A DNA stretch of 64,000 nt from Nematostella vectensis. Taxonomy: Eukaryota > Cnidaria > Anthozoa > Actiniaria > Edwardsiidae. Below are positions 13,238 through 26,454 of this stretch, piece by piece; position 1 is the first letter of the stretch, and every line of letters starts with the position of its first letter. A program made the translations under genes and the position numbers. The notes beneath the pieces were generated by a model. The model ran no database searches. It saw nothing but the letters and a program-made list of their open reading frames with translations, and was not told the DNA's origin. The stretch spans positions 14,343,647 through 14,407,646 of the forward strand of contig NC_064038.1 of NCBI RefSeq assembly GCF_932526225.1. Reading direction: 5' to 3'.

Positions 13238-16200
13238 TCAGACGAGTAAAACAGCGTTGATGCAGCCATCGTTTTCAGGGTTGTTGGTTACTTGAGCGTA
13301 CTTGCCTGAAAAAAAAAAGTTAAAACAATAGATAAATAAATAAATATATAAACAAACAAACAAATAATAACAATAATAAATAAATAAAAAAATAAAAATA
13401 AGGACACGGCGTGAGAAATATGAATAGCCGACATATGCCTCGAGTATCACTCTTTTTAGCCGTTACAAGGTAGCGATCAAACGGTCTTTGAGAAATGGAG
13501 ATGAGAGTTGAGGAGAGTCGAAGAGAGTTTCACTGTTTCTAATAGCAGGGTTGCGACCAAACGGCCTTTGAGAGTTAGCGAGAGTGGTCATGTTTTTATC
13601 CAAGAATCAGCAATGATAACTCACGTTAAATTTCATTTTTTTTTTTTTTGAAAACTGCAGAACGAAATGGTGACAACAAACGGTAACAACTGACGATTGT
13701 GAACGTGTTAAAAGAATGGGAGTCGTTGAGATTGTGTAAGAGTAAAAATATCTTGTCAACCGCCATTTTGTCATCCTAGCAGAGTAGCAAGTGTGAGAAA
13801 GAATCTATTTCCATCAGCTGTGTTGGAGAAGCTGTTGAGACATTTTTAATTCCTGGCACGAAAAGGGATAGGTAAATTAAGTGTACGATTTCAATTTTGG
13901 GGGGTAACTCAAAGGCGTGGCTGTCAAGGGTTCGTTAATTAATTCTAGTGCAACAGTGTCGAAAGCGGCAAAAAGGTTAGTAGTAAAGTTTTTTCTCCGT
14001 GTTTAGGATAAAAAAAATAAAATAAATAACACAATGAAAACAATTCTTCCCGACCACTATTTTAGAAGCAATTGCTCAAATCTGTGTTAAAAGAATAAGC
14101 GACTTGCAATAAGTAATCACAATATTTTCTAAGAAACAAACTAACGCCAAACTAGACAAAGAAATGGCTGGGGCCGGCAGAAAACCTTTCCATGAAAATA
14201 AGTTCTTTCTGACTTATTCATTTGCTCTGAAGAAGTTGTTTTAACTTGACACTTTGACGTCAAAAACCTGAGCACGCGCGGGTTTGTCACTCAGAGTCAC
14301 GTGTTTTCTTATTGCGTTTATTACTGTATTTATTGTAGCTTACCCCATACGACTTTGCCTCCCTGAGTGACCAGGCCAAGTTCACTGACATTAACCTGTA
14401 AAAGAAGATCACCAGAAAAAATGGACATTGATCAAACGACGGGTTTAAGCCATTTTGTCAGTGCGGTCCGCAAATGTGTGCAGCTGTCTCAGCATGCGTT
14501 ATTATAGTCATATAGTACCCCGGAACGGGGAGAACTTAGTGACTAAACCACGGCGCAGCCGGGAGATGGTTAGTAGAAATCTTGACTACATATATGGTGT
14601 TGATTCCATGTAGCATGAGTTCCTTTACCGAAATCCATTAAGATACCTATTGTTGTATTTAGAAATGGGTTTTACAGTATTTGCTTTTTTTTTTTTTATT
14701 AAATCCCTCGACTAATTCGCTGAAACTTCATGTAGCACGAGTTCCTTTACCGAAATCCATTAAGATACCTATTGTTGTATTAAGAAATGGGTTTTACAGT
14801 ATTTGCTTTTTTTTATAAAATCCCTCGACTAATTCGCTGAAACTTGGTGCAGGGGATGTGGGGTAAGCTTAAACTCCAGTTTTCAAAATTCCGCCAACTC
14901 TTGTTGATGATTTCCAACAGCTAAATTACCTCCTACTTCCGTCATTCAAAAATCCATGAACAAACAGATTCATTGCTTGCCAGTACTGAAATAGTTTCCA
15001 GTCACGCCACCTCTCTCCAAGCCGTTAGGTTACGAGCCAGATTAGCAATTGGAAATTATTGACAATAATAATTACGTTAAAATTTTCATAAAATAAGCAA
15101 ATATCACTATTTTTTATCGTCTCATTGATAAAAACAATCAAAATCTGTTTTTCTTTTTTTTCTTACCTCGACAACAGTACCCTTGGTGATGACCCCTAGC
15201 TGTGTGTAGAGTGAGGACTGGGGGTTCTTTTTTACTCCGATAATGGGCAGGCAAAATGTTGCTTTAAGCTAAATGGACAAATATATTGTTATTTGAATGA
15301 ACATATTTAAAAATGGAGAGGCTCTGTAATATAAACCATAATGTAATTAATGTTGATGATGGCCTTTTCCATCAAATTTCTACTTCTCAACACTATACTG
15401 TACATATACAGAAGCCATCATCATAAATATCACAGTAATTATAATCATCATCATCCAGCGACAACTACTGTATAATCATCATCAACATCGTAAGTACATA
15501 CAAAACATCATCATCATCCGCACATCATCATCATCATACATACAGTACATATACATACAGTCACGGTAACCATCATCATCATCATCACAAAGTAACCAAC
15601 ATAATAAAAATCATCTTCATCCCACATTAGCTCCATAATAACCATTACAATTGCACTATAACCGCCATAATCCTTAAAACGGCAACATCACCAGTTAATT
15701 TGGTCAATTACGTTCTGGTCAATAACATACATGTACCTTACAATTTCCGATGATTTTGAATAGAAAAAGCGAAAAATATATTTGAAAATTGTAAAAACAG
15801 TGTGTCTTTTGAAAGTTTCTTCAATCATACTGTATAAGCGATAATTTAGAGCAGTTGGCCTGTTAGATTCTAATTGATTATTTTGTCTTTTATCAACTGA
15901 GGTTGGAGTCGGCCTGATGGAATTTAACTGGTGCAATTGCCACTTTTTTAAAATTAAAATATCAAAATATCATATAGTAACCATATAATCATAATCATCA
16001 CCAATATTAACATACAAAAGGCTGGAAAGTATGATAATACATGGGTAAGATAATATAGAAGATACTTTACTAGTGTTATTCAGTGCATAATTACTTACTT
16101 CTGGATGTGTAACATGTGCTTTCTTGAATCGTAGACCCTGTACCAAGCAGCAGTTAAAGTTAGAGCAAGATTTTGAATTATCTGTAGAATTTGGTTACAG

Positions 16201-19200
16201 AACCGTCAACAGATTATGAAGCTCTAAATCATTTTTTTTGAGCTGGAGTGTCTGTTGAATGTTTAAAGTCTAACAAAAAGGAATCATCATTGGGCAAATA
16301 AACATGCTCGGCCAATACAAGCTATGTACTGCACTACTTTGTACTATGTAGGTACTTACCATAGGCCTAATAAAGCGCTCATATTTCGGAGGTTTTCTTG
16401 TAAAGCCATCACCAACAAAACAAGCTTTAGTAACCATCCTCTTCCATCCTTTTCCTAGAAAAAAATCAACCAATAATAGCAGAACTTACAACTAACATAA
16501 CACACATCTGTATCCAGTAATGACTACATGGACACAAAATTACAAAAAAAGTACATTACATAAGCTGTAAAATTACCTAGTGGTCTTATGTAGGTGTGGT
16601 GGAATAAGAGGAATAAATCAAAAAGAGGTTGAAATGTTTAAATGCTGTGAAAACAAAGGACAGTTCATTAGAGCAAAAGAGCTGTTAAAACATGTTTCAC
16701 AGAGGCATTAATCATGTCATTAAATCTTGTGTGGAGATTTATTTTCCTGCTGTATATCAATACATTAGCCATAATAAGCCATTTAGGGTTACACTTACAG
16801 TAGAATCTTGATGTACATATGTAGAGGAAGGATTCTACTTACTTCTTGTCTTTCCTGTTTTAATCACTTTGAAAACTTCGTCTTCTCCAACGGCTCTTAC
16901 TTTAGGGAGGGGCACATCCCACTTTCCCTATAGAACATATTAATGTTTATTAACTTCATATTTTCATTAATTCATCTCTTTTTAATATAAATGTACTGTA
17001 GAAGCATTTTTGTGAATCTTTTTCCAATAAACATGCACTTCGGTTTCAGATTCCAGGATTTTTCATGTCACAACGAGCCATTGCGATTTTATGTAATACC
17101 ATTCTTGATTACAGCCTTATTTGAAATAGATACTGTATACTGTAGCTTTCACCATATATTTCTAATTCATAGTGGAGTAAATGATTATACCAATAAAAGG
17201 AAGGTCACACTGGTCATTCAGGGTTTCTTGGGTGCAAACAGCAAAACAAAAGGCATTAAGCGGGGATTTGGGGGCTTGCAGTATACATCACAAGACTCAG
17301 TCATACACCTGTGCTCTGTGTCAATTTTGGACACAGGACATCAAGCTTAACACCTTTCCAAGAAGACAAGGGATTCACAGCGCAGAGACAGGGTTTTACA
17401 TACATCAGAAAAAAATCACAAGTTCACCTGACCTGGGTTTGAGTCCTGGTTTTCATGCTTTTGGACAAGGCCTGTATCACTAAGCTATACTGTATCACGC
17501 CACTCCCCACAGATCAACAATACTTACTGCTTTCTCTTTGCGCTTCTGCTTGACCATGTTACTGAGGACCTTCGCCCTACTTTGGCCCTCCCTGTCCAGC
17601 AAGTAGGCAGGGACAGCGCCTTCTGGAACCTTCTCATTATTCCTGGCCTTTGTTTTTTTCTCCTCATGCAGCTTCATCCTGGAAATGTGAAAAGTAATAC
17701 AGATATATAACATTTGGAATAAAATGTTAGACCATTAATGCTTGCGACCAAATGGTCAAATTTGCGAGTAGACTTGTTAATGCGACCAAGTAGTAAACCT
17801 GCAATCAATGAACATCTTAAATAGGTACAGTCAATGAAAACTTGGTGAAGTATTATGCTTGCTGCAGAATATTTAGCACTTGGAGTCTACAGAACCATAC
17901 ATACAGAACACAGCCTAACCTACACATAGCTGAAACTAGGAAATGACTATGTGGGAGAAATATTTAAAATGTGTAGACATATAGTTGAAATTTATCACAC
18001 AAATGCCTTGGAATGACAAACGTTGAGCCCTACAGTAGAGGAGGGTGGTTACCACACAGTAGGGATTATAATTCACTTCCTAATCTTGTATGACCATGTT
18101 TTCAAAAAGACACTGACGTTTTCTCTACTTTTGTTATTTATGCTTAGGCTGGTATTAAATTTGAGTGTGATAATTATAAAGTACTTACGTCTTTTTCATC
18201 TGTACTTTCTCGGCATGTCTCTTTTTATTGTAAAGCTTGGCCCTGCAAAGACAGCACTAGTCAACACCACAAACTCTCAGTGACTTTCCAGGAGTAGCCT
18301 GATCATCTGGAGTTATATATCTACATCTCCCATACTACATTCTAAAAGTGATGAAAGAATATCATATTATGGTATTTACTGTACTGTACATATAGTAGGC
18401 TATGTGCACGATGTTGGTACCCACTTATTTTTTAGGCAGTGGGTACCAACATCTGGCACATACATTAGCCAGTACTTCATATTGTTTACTGTATCTTAAT
18501 GCTTTACGGCATGGTCTCTGACATGTGTGTGCACCCATTATAGCTTATCAAATATAGTAATTCAGCCTGGAAAGTAAACTAGGGCATTTTCACTAGAGAA
18601 TACTGTATTTGCCATATTTTATTGGCAATTTAGTCTTGTGTGTGTGTGATTTTCAATCTTGTCACTAATATAACTGTTAGACCACGTTCTGGCTTCCATC
18701 ATTCAACCTACTGTACAGAACAGAATCACATTAGGTACTTTTGGTTAGTCTGTACCTTTCAAGGAATAAAATATAATAAAAATCCCCTGATGAGTGGGCA
18801 ACCACGAAACAGACCTGTAGGGAAACCTATGTAGTTTGTATTTTTCTCAAACCAACACTATAAAAATACATATATATAATAAAAAATTTCAAATGACAAA
18901 AGCCACTAAATCAGTTCACTGAATATTGAAACCTGCAGTAAAAATTTCTCCCTGATAGTGTAATGTGTATTAGCTACTGCACAGTAATTACTAAGTTACC
19001 AACAAAGACTGGATTCACTGTAATTAGCACTGTAACTTACTTAAGACCATGGAGCTTCTTAGCACGTTCAGCCTGTTCATGGGGCTGCCTTCCTTCCTTC
19101 TTTCGCCTTGGGAAGCAAAGATGGAAACATTTCAGCTTGTACATTATCAATGTGTAATACCAGCTGTACTTTACCTATGTAATAAGACTCTGCAACTGAT

Positions 19201-20110
19201 CAAAGTCACTCTCAATGCACCTACAATTTAGCAAATGAACTCCATTGCCTAATATTTAGGCTACTAAAAAATGTGCTGCTGTATCAAAATGGTTTAATAA
19301 TGACCTTTTTGGTAGGTATCAAGTCCATTTATCAATAAAAAAATCTTTACTTTCTAATTTGATGGAGAAAATAATGAACAGAAAGAAATAGATGAAGAAT
19401 AGCAGTTTGAAGCTAAAACTATAATTGATTAAATGTCTTTTTTGTGAAAAATTAAGATCAACCATTGTAAAAGCTTTATTCTTTCTACTATAGCAAACTC
19501 TAATGGAGTTGATGGGACCTGATGGTCTGGTCATAGAAATACTAAAGACAGCTCTTCACAAAAAGAAAGAAGCACACAAGGAGAGGAGACTTAAGATAAT
19601 CAGTGTGGAGTAGACACAAGAGAAGTAGGAAATTAGTTATTTTGTCCATCTCAGCTTGCAAACCCTTTGTACTGATTTGCGTTTAATGCATTACTCCATG
19701 TATCAGTATAACATGAAGGAATAAAATGATAAAAATACAATAATATAACTACAATATATGTACACTACACAACATTATACTTACTTTCTCTCAAAGTGGT
19801 CCAGCCGGTAGCCATGGCGTTTCCTAGACTGCTCGATATGCTCGTTTTGAGGCTGTTTAAAGTGAAACGGAAAACGTTGATAATAATTTTGGGGCTGTTT
19901 TACAGATACCCTTTCAGTTTGTGTATAGTTTCATTGGTTAAGAGCCTCCTTCTACTTCAGAGTTAGGTTTAACACGAAAAAAAATAACGAAAAAACAATC
20001 AATGCAACAACATTTCTGTCACGTGTAAACAAATGAGATTCAAAAACAAGGCTAGTTTAATGACACTGGTGCATCAGTTTGATATTATAATCATTAGATG
20101 TACTTACCAT
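13238..20110 (-). CDS. NSA2: Ribosome biogenesis protein NSA2 (TINP1), 11 exons
   Basis: Complete gene. Coding exons on the minus strand are 20110-20108 (ATG only), 19852-19785, 19106-19041, 18242-18189, 17678-17528, 16927-16843, 16454-16360, 16137-16099, 15268-15167, 14395-14344 and 13305-13238. All borders are AG/GT and all phases join. The total of 783 nucleotides gives 260 residues, exactly the usual NSA2 length. Diagnostic blocks are [70 protein letters not shown] and [23 protein letters not shown]2 is a nuclear factor of the pre-60S particle, needed for processing within the large-subunit rRNA precursor. The initiator ATG sits alone at the end of a non-coding first exon, immediately followed by GTAAGT. 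No sign of decay. Confidence 0.98.
14607..14845. repeat. 122-base tandem duplication in an NSA2 intron
   Basis: Two copies, starting at 14607 and 14729, beginning CATGTAGCAYGAGTTCC and ending AATTCGCTGAAACTT. They differ mainly in the length of an internal T run. Confidence 0.92.
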
Positions 20111-20749
20111 ATTTTATCGAGCGTATCTGGGTTTCTCAAGTCTAATTTTTCGCCCGTAGTCGGCGAATTTTGGTGTTTTTGCGACACGTTGTTTCAACAC
20201 CGTTCGAACCTTTTCGTGTCCGCCATGTTAGAGAAAGACCCCAGGATGCACTGCGCCAAACAGTGTTGCAATGGCCTGGGAACTGGTAAATGGAGCACAG
20301 GAAGCCCGGTGGATACAGCATTACTTCTATTTGCAGTGGTGGCTCTCGGGAACTCGTGCAAAAATAACTGCGAAATGAGAAAAGCAATGTAACAGGGAAT
20401 ACCTTCACGATACAAGCCGCCGCTAAAAAGCCGCTCTATTACACATTATATTGGCCAAAGGGAACACAATGTTTTTGTCCTCGTGCCGCGGGGGAAAAAC
20501 AAACACCAAAATCGAACCCACGCCAAATCTAACACCATGGTGGACCTGAACTATCGTACCGATCAGTTTTTTTTTATCATTATCAGATAGTGAACGCACA
20601 CATTAGTTCCCTATGGAAGTAAATCTTTGTCAATGTGGGACAAGAAAAAAAAATAATAAAGTAAGAAAATAAAATCTGCATCTTAGTCCGAGCAGGGAGC
20701 ATTGTGTACTCCAGTGAGAATTACTGAAGAAAGCAAGCGACTATGCTAG

Positions 20750-20793
<44 letters not shown>

Positions 20794-21375
20794 AGGCAAG
20801 TTTGTAACTTGCTCTCGGCGTATTTATTGAGACATTTTCTAAACACCACAGGGAACCCAACTCAAGCAGATTGGAACTTCCTTTGCAATAATACCTCACA
20901 ATCAAACATACTTTCTAACTACTTGTTGTAATGCCAAATCTATACCTAAACTTCCTACATCAGGCTTTTTGCCATTTTCAGCTTTTATTTTAGCTAAATT
21001 CTGAATTTGCAATCGTATGTGTAGAAGTGGTTTACAAGGCAGTCGGAAAGATTAAAGTGTCAATTGAATGATCGGTGTTGCGGGTGGTAGGAGAGATGTG
21101 TTCCCAGGATTCATTGAGCGTATAATACAATGTAAGAGATTTTCAAACCTTATAGTTACAGGCCTGGACGCTAAGAGCAGGGGGACGGGGGTGCTGTTGA
21201 CCCAAATCTGTACCATAAATAGAGGCATGCAACTGAAAACATTTTTTGGTGGAGTATATTGCTATCGTCGAATCGGCTTTATTCGAGGAAGTCGTCATTG
21301 TCAGCTTAAGAATTCTCGTATCGTAAAGAAAAAAAAAAAAAAACAGAAAAACACTGTGACTTGAAATTTGTCATT
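20111..21375. other. NSA2 promoter side and intergenic DNA
   Basis: The NSA2 5' untranslated exon and promoter should lie just above 20110. The segment at 20752-20791 is an uninterrupted run of 40 G. No other gene recognised. Confidence 0.5.
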
Positions 21376-24300
21376 TTAGGGAGCTTGAGCTTCTTGCACA
21401 GCGCCATGGTTGAGTCGGCGCAGTAAACACCACGCCACGTCCATCACAAGCTTGATCACCGACACTCCGATCCACAACCCAAGCTGACCCCCCCACGCAC
21501 ACACACACAAGCTGACCCCCCCCCCCCCCCCCCCCACGTCGCCAAGGAAGCTTTCAACCTAAAAGGAAGAAGACGCAAATGAGAGAAAAAAAAAAGCAAA
21601 AAAAACACAGACAGATGGACAAACAGACAGACAGCATCACTGGATAACTTTTTTTTTAGGTGATAGTTTCTGTATTTAACTCCTCAAAATATATCTTAAC
21701 TCGAACAAAATTCTTTCTGTTGAATTGCAAAAAAGGATGTATCAAAAGAATAATCATACATTAGGGGCTGTGCCAAAATAGACATAAATTTCGAAAGTCT
21801 TACCTCAAGATATCCTTATCTTTGTGCATGCTGTCGTTGAAACCTTTATCAGACTTTTGGATCATCCTTTGCATTTCGTTCTAAAAGAATACAACAGACA
21901 GACGAAGGAGGGGTGGGGGGGGGGAGTTAGGACCAAATAATAATAATACACGCTAAAGAAAACTTGGAAAAGATACGTGCAGCCAATACAGAAAATAATG
22001 CATCATGCGTCTTTCTTAATTGGTCTCTCGCAGCCTTCGGTATGTCCAATCTTACCTCATACAATCTGACCATCGCGCGTTTGATATTGTCGTTCTGAAT
22101 GAGTAATGTCTGGAAAAAACACAAATACGTAGATCGTTAGCACTCTAGGATTCCCATATTAATTTAAACTGTATGTCAAATACATCCAAGTCCAGTAACA
22201 TTACACAACACAATATTCTTAAATACAGCCTGTGATCTTAAATAAAGCATGTGATTGCTAGACATAAGATTTTGTGAAGGCGTGTCTTTTTAGTGATGAT
22301 AATTTCGTATTGTAGCACTCACGTGCATGGCTATAAACAGGCTTTGGCACACCTCAGGGATCCATCCTTATACAGGTCGATAATATCATTAAGACAGCTT
22401 ACTTTATCGAGACATAGAATTAACACATGATTAGAAAATAAATCGAAATATGGTCTACACATTTGTTATTGACTGATCATTAGTATAGTCTCATTGAATA
22501 GTTTACATAGAATAGGTTGTCCGAAACTTCATAATTGAAAAATCTAGAAAAAATAACGAAAAAAAAAAAAACATGCTAAAACAAAATTTGCATTAGTTAG
22601 GATGTGTAATACTGCACATGGTCATCCACATAGGTACCATAACGAACATTCAGATTTTGACGTGCATGGGGCATTGACTTCACGCGAAATCCCTCCTCCG
22701 TGCAATTGCATTCCAGATACTTTTGACTTTGAAAAAAAAGGGAATTCTGAATTCGGCACAACGAGAGATACTAGAATCTAACGCGCACATCTTGAATCTT
22801 CATAGTAAATCTTACTTGAACGGAATACTTCATTTCCTTTAAGTGTGTATAGATGCTCGTCCCTTCAAGTTGATCCCCGGGGAATAGCAGCTACCGTTAT
22901 TAAAGGGATCAACGCGCTTGATCATCAGCTGAGGGGAAGAAACATCATATCAGCATTATTATACTTTCATTTACTTTTTAAAGACACAGAGGGGGTGGGG
23001 GGAGAGGTTTAAGACTCCTATGTTCTAGGGATAAAATGCTACTAACTACTATCCCTTATAAAATTGATAAATCGATCAGCCCGTCTGTTATATAGGAGTC
23101 CCCCTTCCATCTATTCCGGGATTAAAATGCTTGTTCCAGATTTATATTAAAGATATTTTAACTCTGGAACTTTTACTATGAAAAGACATCTGGTACCGAG
23201 TTTGTGTGTGTGTTCTTTTTTTATATTTCTTTTAGGCAGCAAAAAATGTATAGATTATCCAGAGGATAATACTGCTTTAGGCCCGTAGACTGGAGGTGCG
23301 CGGAGTTATTTTGCTTTTACTTGAGAATTGGATATTATTGACGACAACCCAAGCAAAGGCAAGTAGAAGTTTGAGATATCTTTCGCATTGCAGTGGAAAC
23401 ACAGCTTCTAATAACTACAATATAAGTTTCGGCTGCTAAATGGGAGACTTGGTATTTTGGTTTAGATGTTTTCCTACTTTGCGCACCCCTACTGCCGCAG
23501 ACACCCCAGGCGAGACGGTGAAGCCGTCGTTGTCGGGATATGGGATTTGTTTCTGATCTGAAAGTACCACCTTGACAACGGCTTCTTGGGAGAGTAGGCC
23601 AAGGCGAGGCAGGGAATACTGAGATGAGGTGAAGAAGTGTGGGGTGAGGTATGGTGTGCCAAGATGAGGTGAAGAAGCGTGTGGTAGATATGGTGAAGAA
23701 GTGTGGGGTGAGGTAAGGTATGCTTAGATGAGTTGAAAAAGTGTGGGGTGAGGTAAGGTGTGCTGAGATGAGGTGAAGAAGTGTGTGGTGAGGTAAGGTG
23801 TGCTGTGATGAGGTGAAGAAGTGTGTGGTAATGTAAAGTATGCTGAGATGAGTTGAAGAAGTGTGGTTTTAGGTAAGGTGCTCTGACATGACTGGAAGAT
23901 GTGTGGGTTGAGGTAAGGTGTGCTAAGATGAGGTGAAGAAGTGTGGGGTAAGGTAAGGTGTGGTGAGATACGGTGAAAAAGTGTGGGGTGGAGTAAGGTG
24001 TGCTGAGATAAGGTAAAGAAAAGTGGTGTGAGGTAAGGTGTGCTGAGTTGAGGTGAAGAAGTGTGGGTTGAGGTAAGGTATGCTGAGATGAGGTGAACAA
24101 GTGTGGGGTGAAGTAAGGTGTGCTGAGATGTGGTGAAAAGGTGTGTGAGTGTGTGAGGTAAGGTGTGCTGAGATGAGGTGAAGAAGTGTGTGTGAGGTAA
24201 GGTGTGCTGAGATGAGTGAAGAAGTGTGGGGTGGAGTAAAGTGTGCTGAGATGGGGTAAAGAAGAGGGGGGTGAGGTAAGGTGTACTGAGTGAGGTGAAG

Positions 24301-26454
24301 AAGTGTGGGTTGGGGTAAGGTATACTGAGATGAGTTGAAGAAGTGTGGGGTAAGGTGTTCTGAGATGGGGTGAAGAGGTGTGTGTTGAGGTAAGGTGTGC
24401 TGAGATAAGGTAAAGTGTGGGGTGGAGTAAAGTGTGCTGAGATGTGGTAAAGAAGAGTGGGGTGGGGTAAGGTGTGCTGAGTTGAGGTGAAGAAGTGTGT
24501 GTGAGGTAAGGTATGCTGAGATGAGGTGAGGAAGTGTTGGGTGAGGTAAGGTGTTCTGAGATGAGGTGAAGAAGTGTGTGGTAATTTAAGGTATGCTGAG
24601 ATGATATGAAGTGTGGGTTAAGGTAAGTTATTCTGAGATGAGTTGAAGAAGTGTGGGTTGAGGTAAGGTGTGCTGAGATGAGGTGAAGAAGTGTGGGGTA
24701 AGGTAAGGTGTGCTGAGATAAGGTAAAGAAGTGTGGGGTGGAGTGAAGTGTGCTGAGATGGGTTAAGAAAGAGCGGGGTGGGGTAAGGTATTCTGAGATG
24801 AGGTGAAAAAGTGTGGGGTGAGGTAAGGTGTTCTGAGATGAGTGGAAGAAGTGTGGGTCGAGGTAAGGTGTGCTGATATGAGGTGAAGAAGTGTGGGGTA
24901 AGGTAAGGTGTGCTGAGATGAGGTGAAGAATTGTGGGGTGAAGTAAGGTGTGCTGAGATGTGGTGAAAACGTGTGTGTGAGGTAAGGTGTGCTGAGATGA
25001 GGTGAAGAAGTGTGGGGTGGAGTAAAGTGTGCTGAGATGGGGTAAAGATGAGTGGGGTGAGGTAAGGTGTGCTGAGTTGAGGTGAAGAAGTGTGGGTTGA
25101 GGTAAGGTGTTCTAAGATGGGGTGAACAAGTGTGTGGTGAGGTAAGGTGTGCTGAGATAAGGTAAAGTTTGGGGTGGAGTAAAGTGTGCTGAGTTGGGTA
25201 AAAAAGAGTGGGGTGGGGTATGGTATTCTGAGATGAGGTGAAAAAGTATGGGGTGAGGTAAGGTGTTCTGAGGTGAGTGGAAGAAGTGTGGGTTGAGGTA
25301 AGGTGTGCTGAGATAAGGTGTAGAAGTGTGGGGTGAGATAAGGTGTGCTGAGACGAGGTAAGGAAGTGTGTGGTGAGATTAGGTGTGCTGAGATAAGCTG
25401 AAGAAGTGTATGGCGAGGTAAGGTGTGCTGAGATGATGTGAAGAAGTCTGTGTGAGGTAAGGTGTGCTGAGATGAGGTGTAGAGGTGTATGGTGAGGTAA
25501 GGTGTGCTGAGATAAGGTGAAGAAGTGTGCGGTAAGGCAAGGTGTGCTGAGATGAGGTGAAGAAGTGTGGGGAGAGGTAAGGTGTGCTGGGATGTGGTGG
25601 AAAAGTGAGTGGTGTGGTAAGGTGTGCTGCGATGAGGCGAAGGAGTATGTGGTGGAGGAAGGTTTGCTAAAATGAGATGAAGAAGTGTGTGTGAGGTAAG
25701 GTTTGCTTAGATGAGGTGAAGAAGTATGTGTGATGTATAATCGGTTCTATCTTCTACCAGAACTTACATTACATTGGTTTAGGTTTCGATGATGTGGGGT
25801 GTGGCATATCAGTATCGTTTCTGTTCACGCTCTGATTGAACGTAAAACACATTCCATATCGCCAATGCCAGAAAGAACGCCAGTACTGTCTCTATAAATC
25901 GAACAATAACTCATATATCTTTCAACTTCCTTATAAATTCAGGAAAATGTTATATTCCTAATGTTACAAATTATGATTTAGAAAAAATTGAGTTAGATGA
26001 AATCTACCAATCGAATATCACGCCGGCACGCCTTATAGAAATGGCGCAGAAATGGTTCGACTCTATGTGCAGTGTGGTTGGTAAGAGTTTTGGCGTCACA
26101 GAAAGACGTCATTCCCAGGCTCCTTACGGATCATCTTAAAGGACAGAAAACCCGGTAAAACGCCTCGTACTAGTGGTAAGTACATAGAGGTACAACCCTT
26201 ATTCAGATTTGAACGTGGCTTGAGTTGCAGTCAATGAAATCAAAAGTAAATAGGGCCAGTGTCATTTGATATCGCATAAAAACGAAATTAGCTCGATACA
26301 CTTACCCTTACGCAAGCAAAACCGTGCCATGAGCAGCGAAAAACCATCTCGTGAAACGTGTACACTGCTTTCACCAGCTGCGAATCCCTCTCAAGGGCAA
26401 AGTGTTGCAGAAAAAGTTCCTCAATGACCTGGTAGTCATCCATGATTACGTCAT
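21376..26454 (-). CDS. DEG/ENaC-like sodium channel, partial exon set
   Basis: Exons found on the minus strand: 26454-26306 (FHEMVFRCSWHGFACVR), 23584-23478 (IPYPDNDGFTVSPG then VGVRK), 22890-22816, 22109-22056, 21880-21804 and 21550-21376. Phases agree among the last five. The last exon holds the family's most recognisable stretch: FLGDVGG, a low-complexity insertion, then QLGLWIGVSV leading into the second membrane helix and a short cytoplasmic tail ending at TAA 21376. DEG/ENaC channels are trimeric cation channels with two membrane helices and a cysteine-rich ectodomain. The exon with the first helix was not found, and few ectodomain cysteines are visible between 23478 and 22056. The model is therefore incomplete, or the gene is divergent or decaying. 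Confidence 0.72.
23604..25735. repeat. 2.1-kb minisatellite, about 38-base unit
   Basis: More than 50 degenerate units of the type GAGGTAAGGTGTGCTGAGATG followed by AGGTGAAGAAGTGTGGGGT. It fills the intron between the DEG/ENaC exons 26454-26306 and 23584-23478. The 203-codon minus-strand frame across its left part is a repeat artefact. Confidence 0.95.

Noticed and set aside
12889-13260. 123-codon plus-strand frame with a glycine run
   Set aside because: It crosses a poly-G tract and lies antisense to the end of NSA2; no support.
22323-22390. Possible ENaC exon with RCAKACL then PC motif on the minus strand
   Set aside because: It contains an in-frame TAG and its donor phase does not match the next exon, so it was left out of the gene model.
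23489-24100. 203-codon minus-strand frame
   Set aside because: Only the right end (23478-23584) is a DEG/ENaC exon; the rest is minisatellite.
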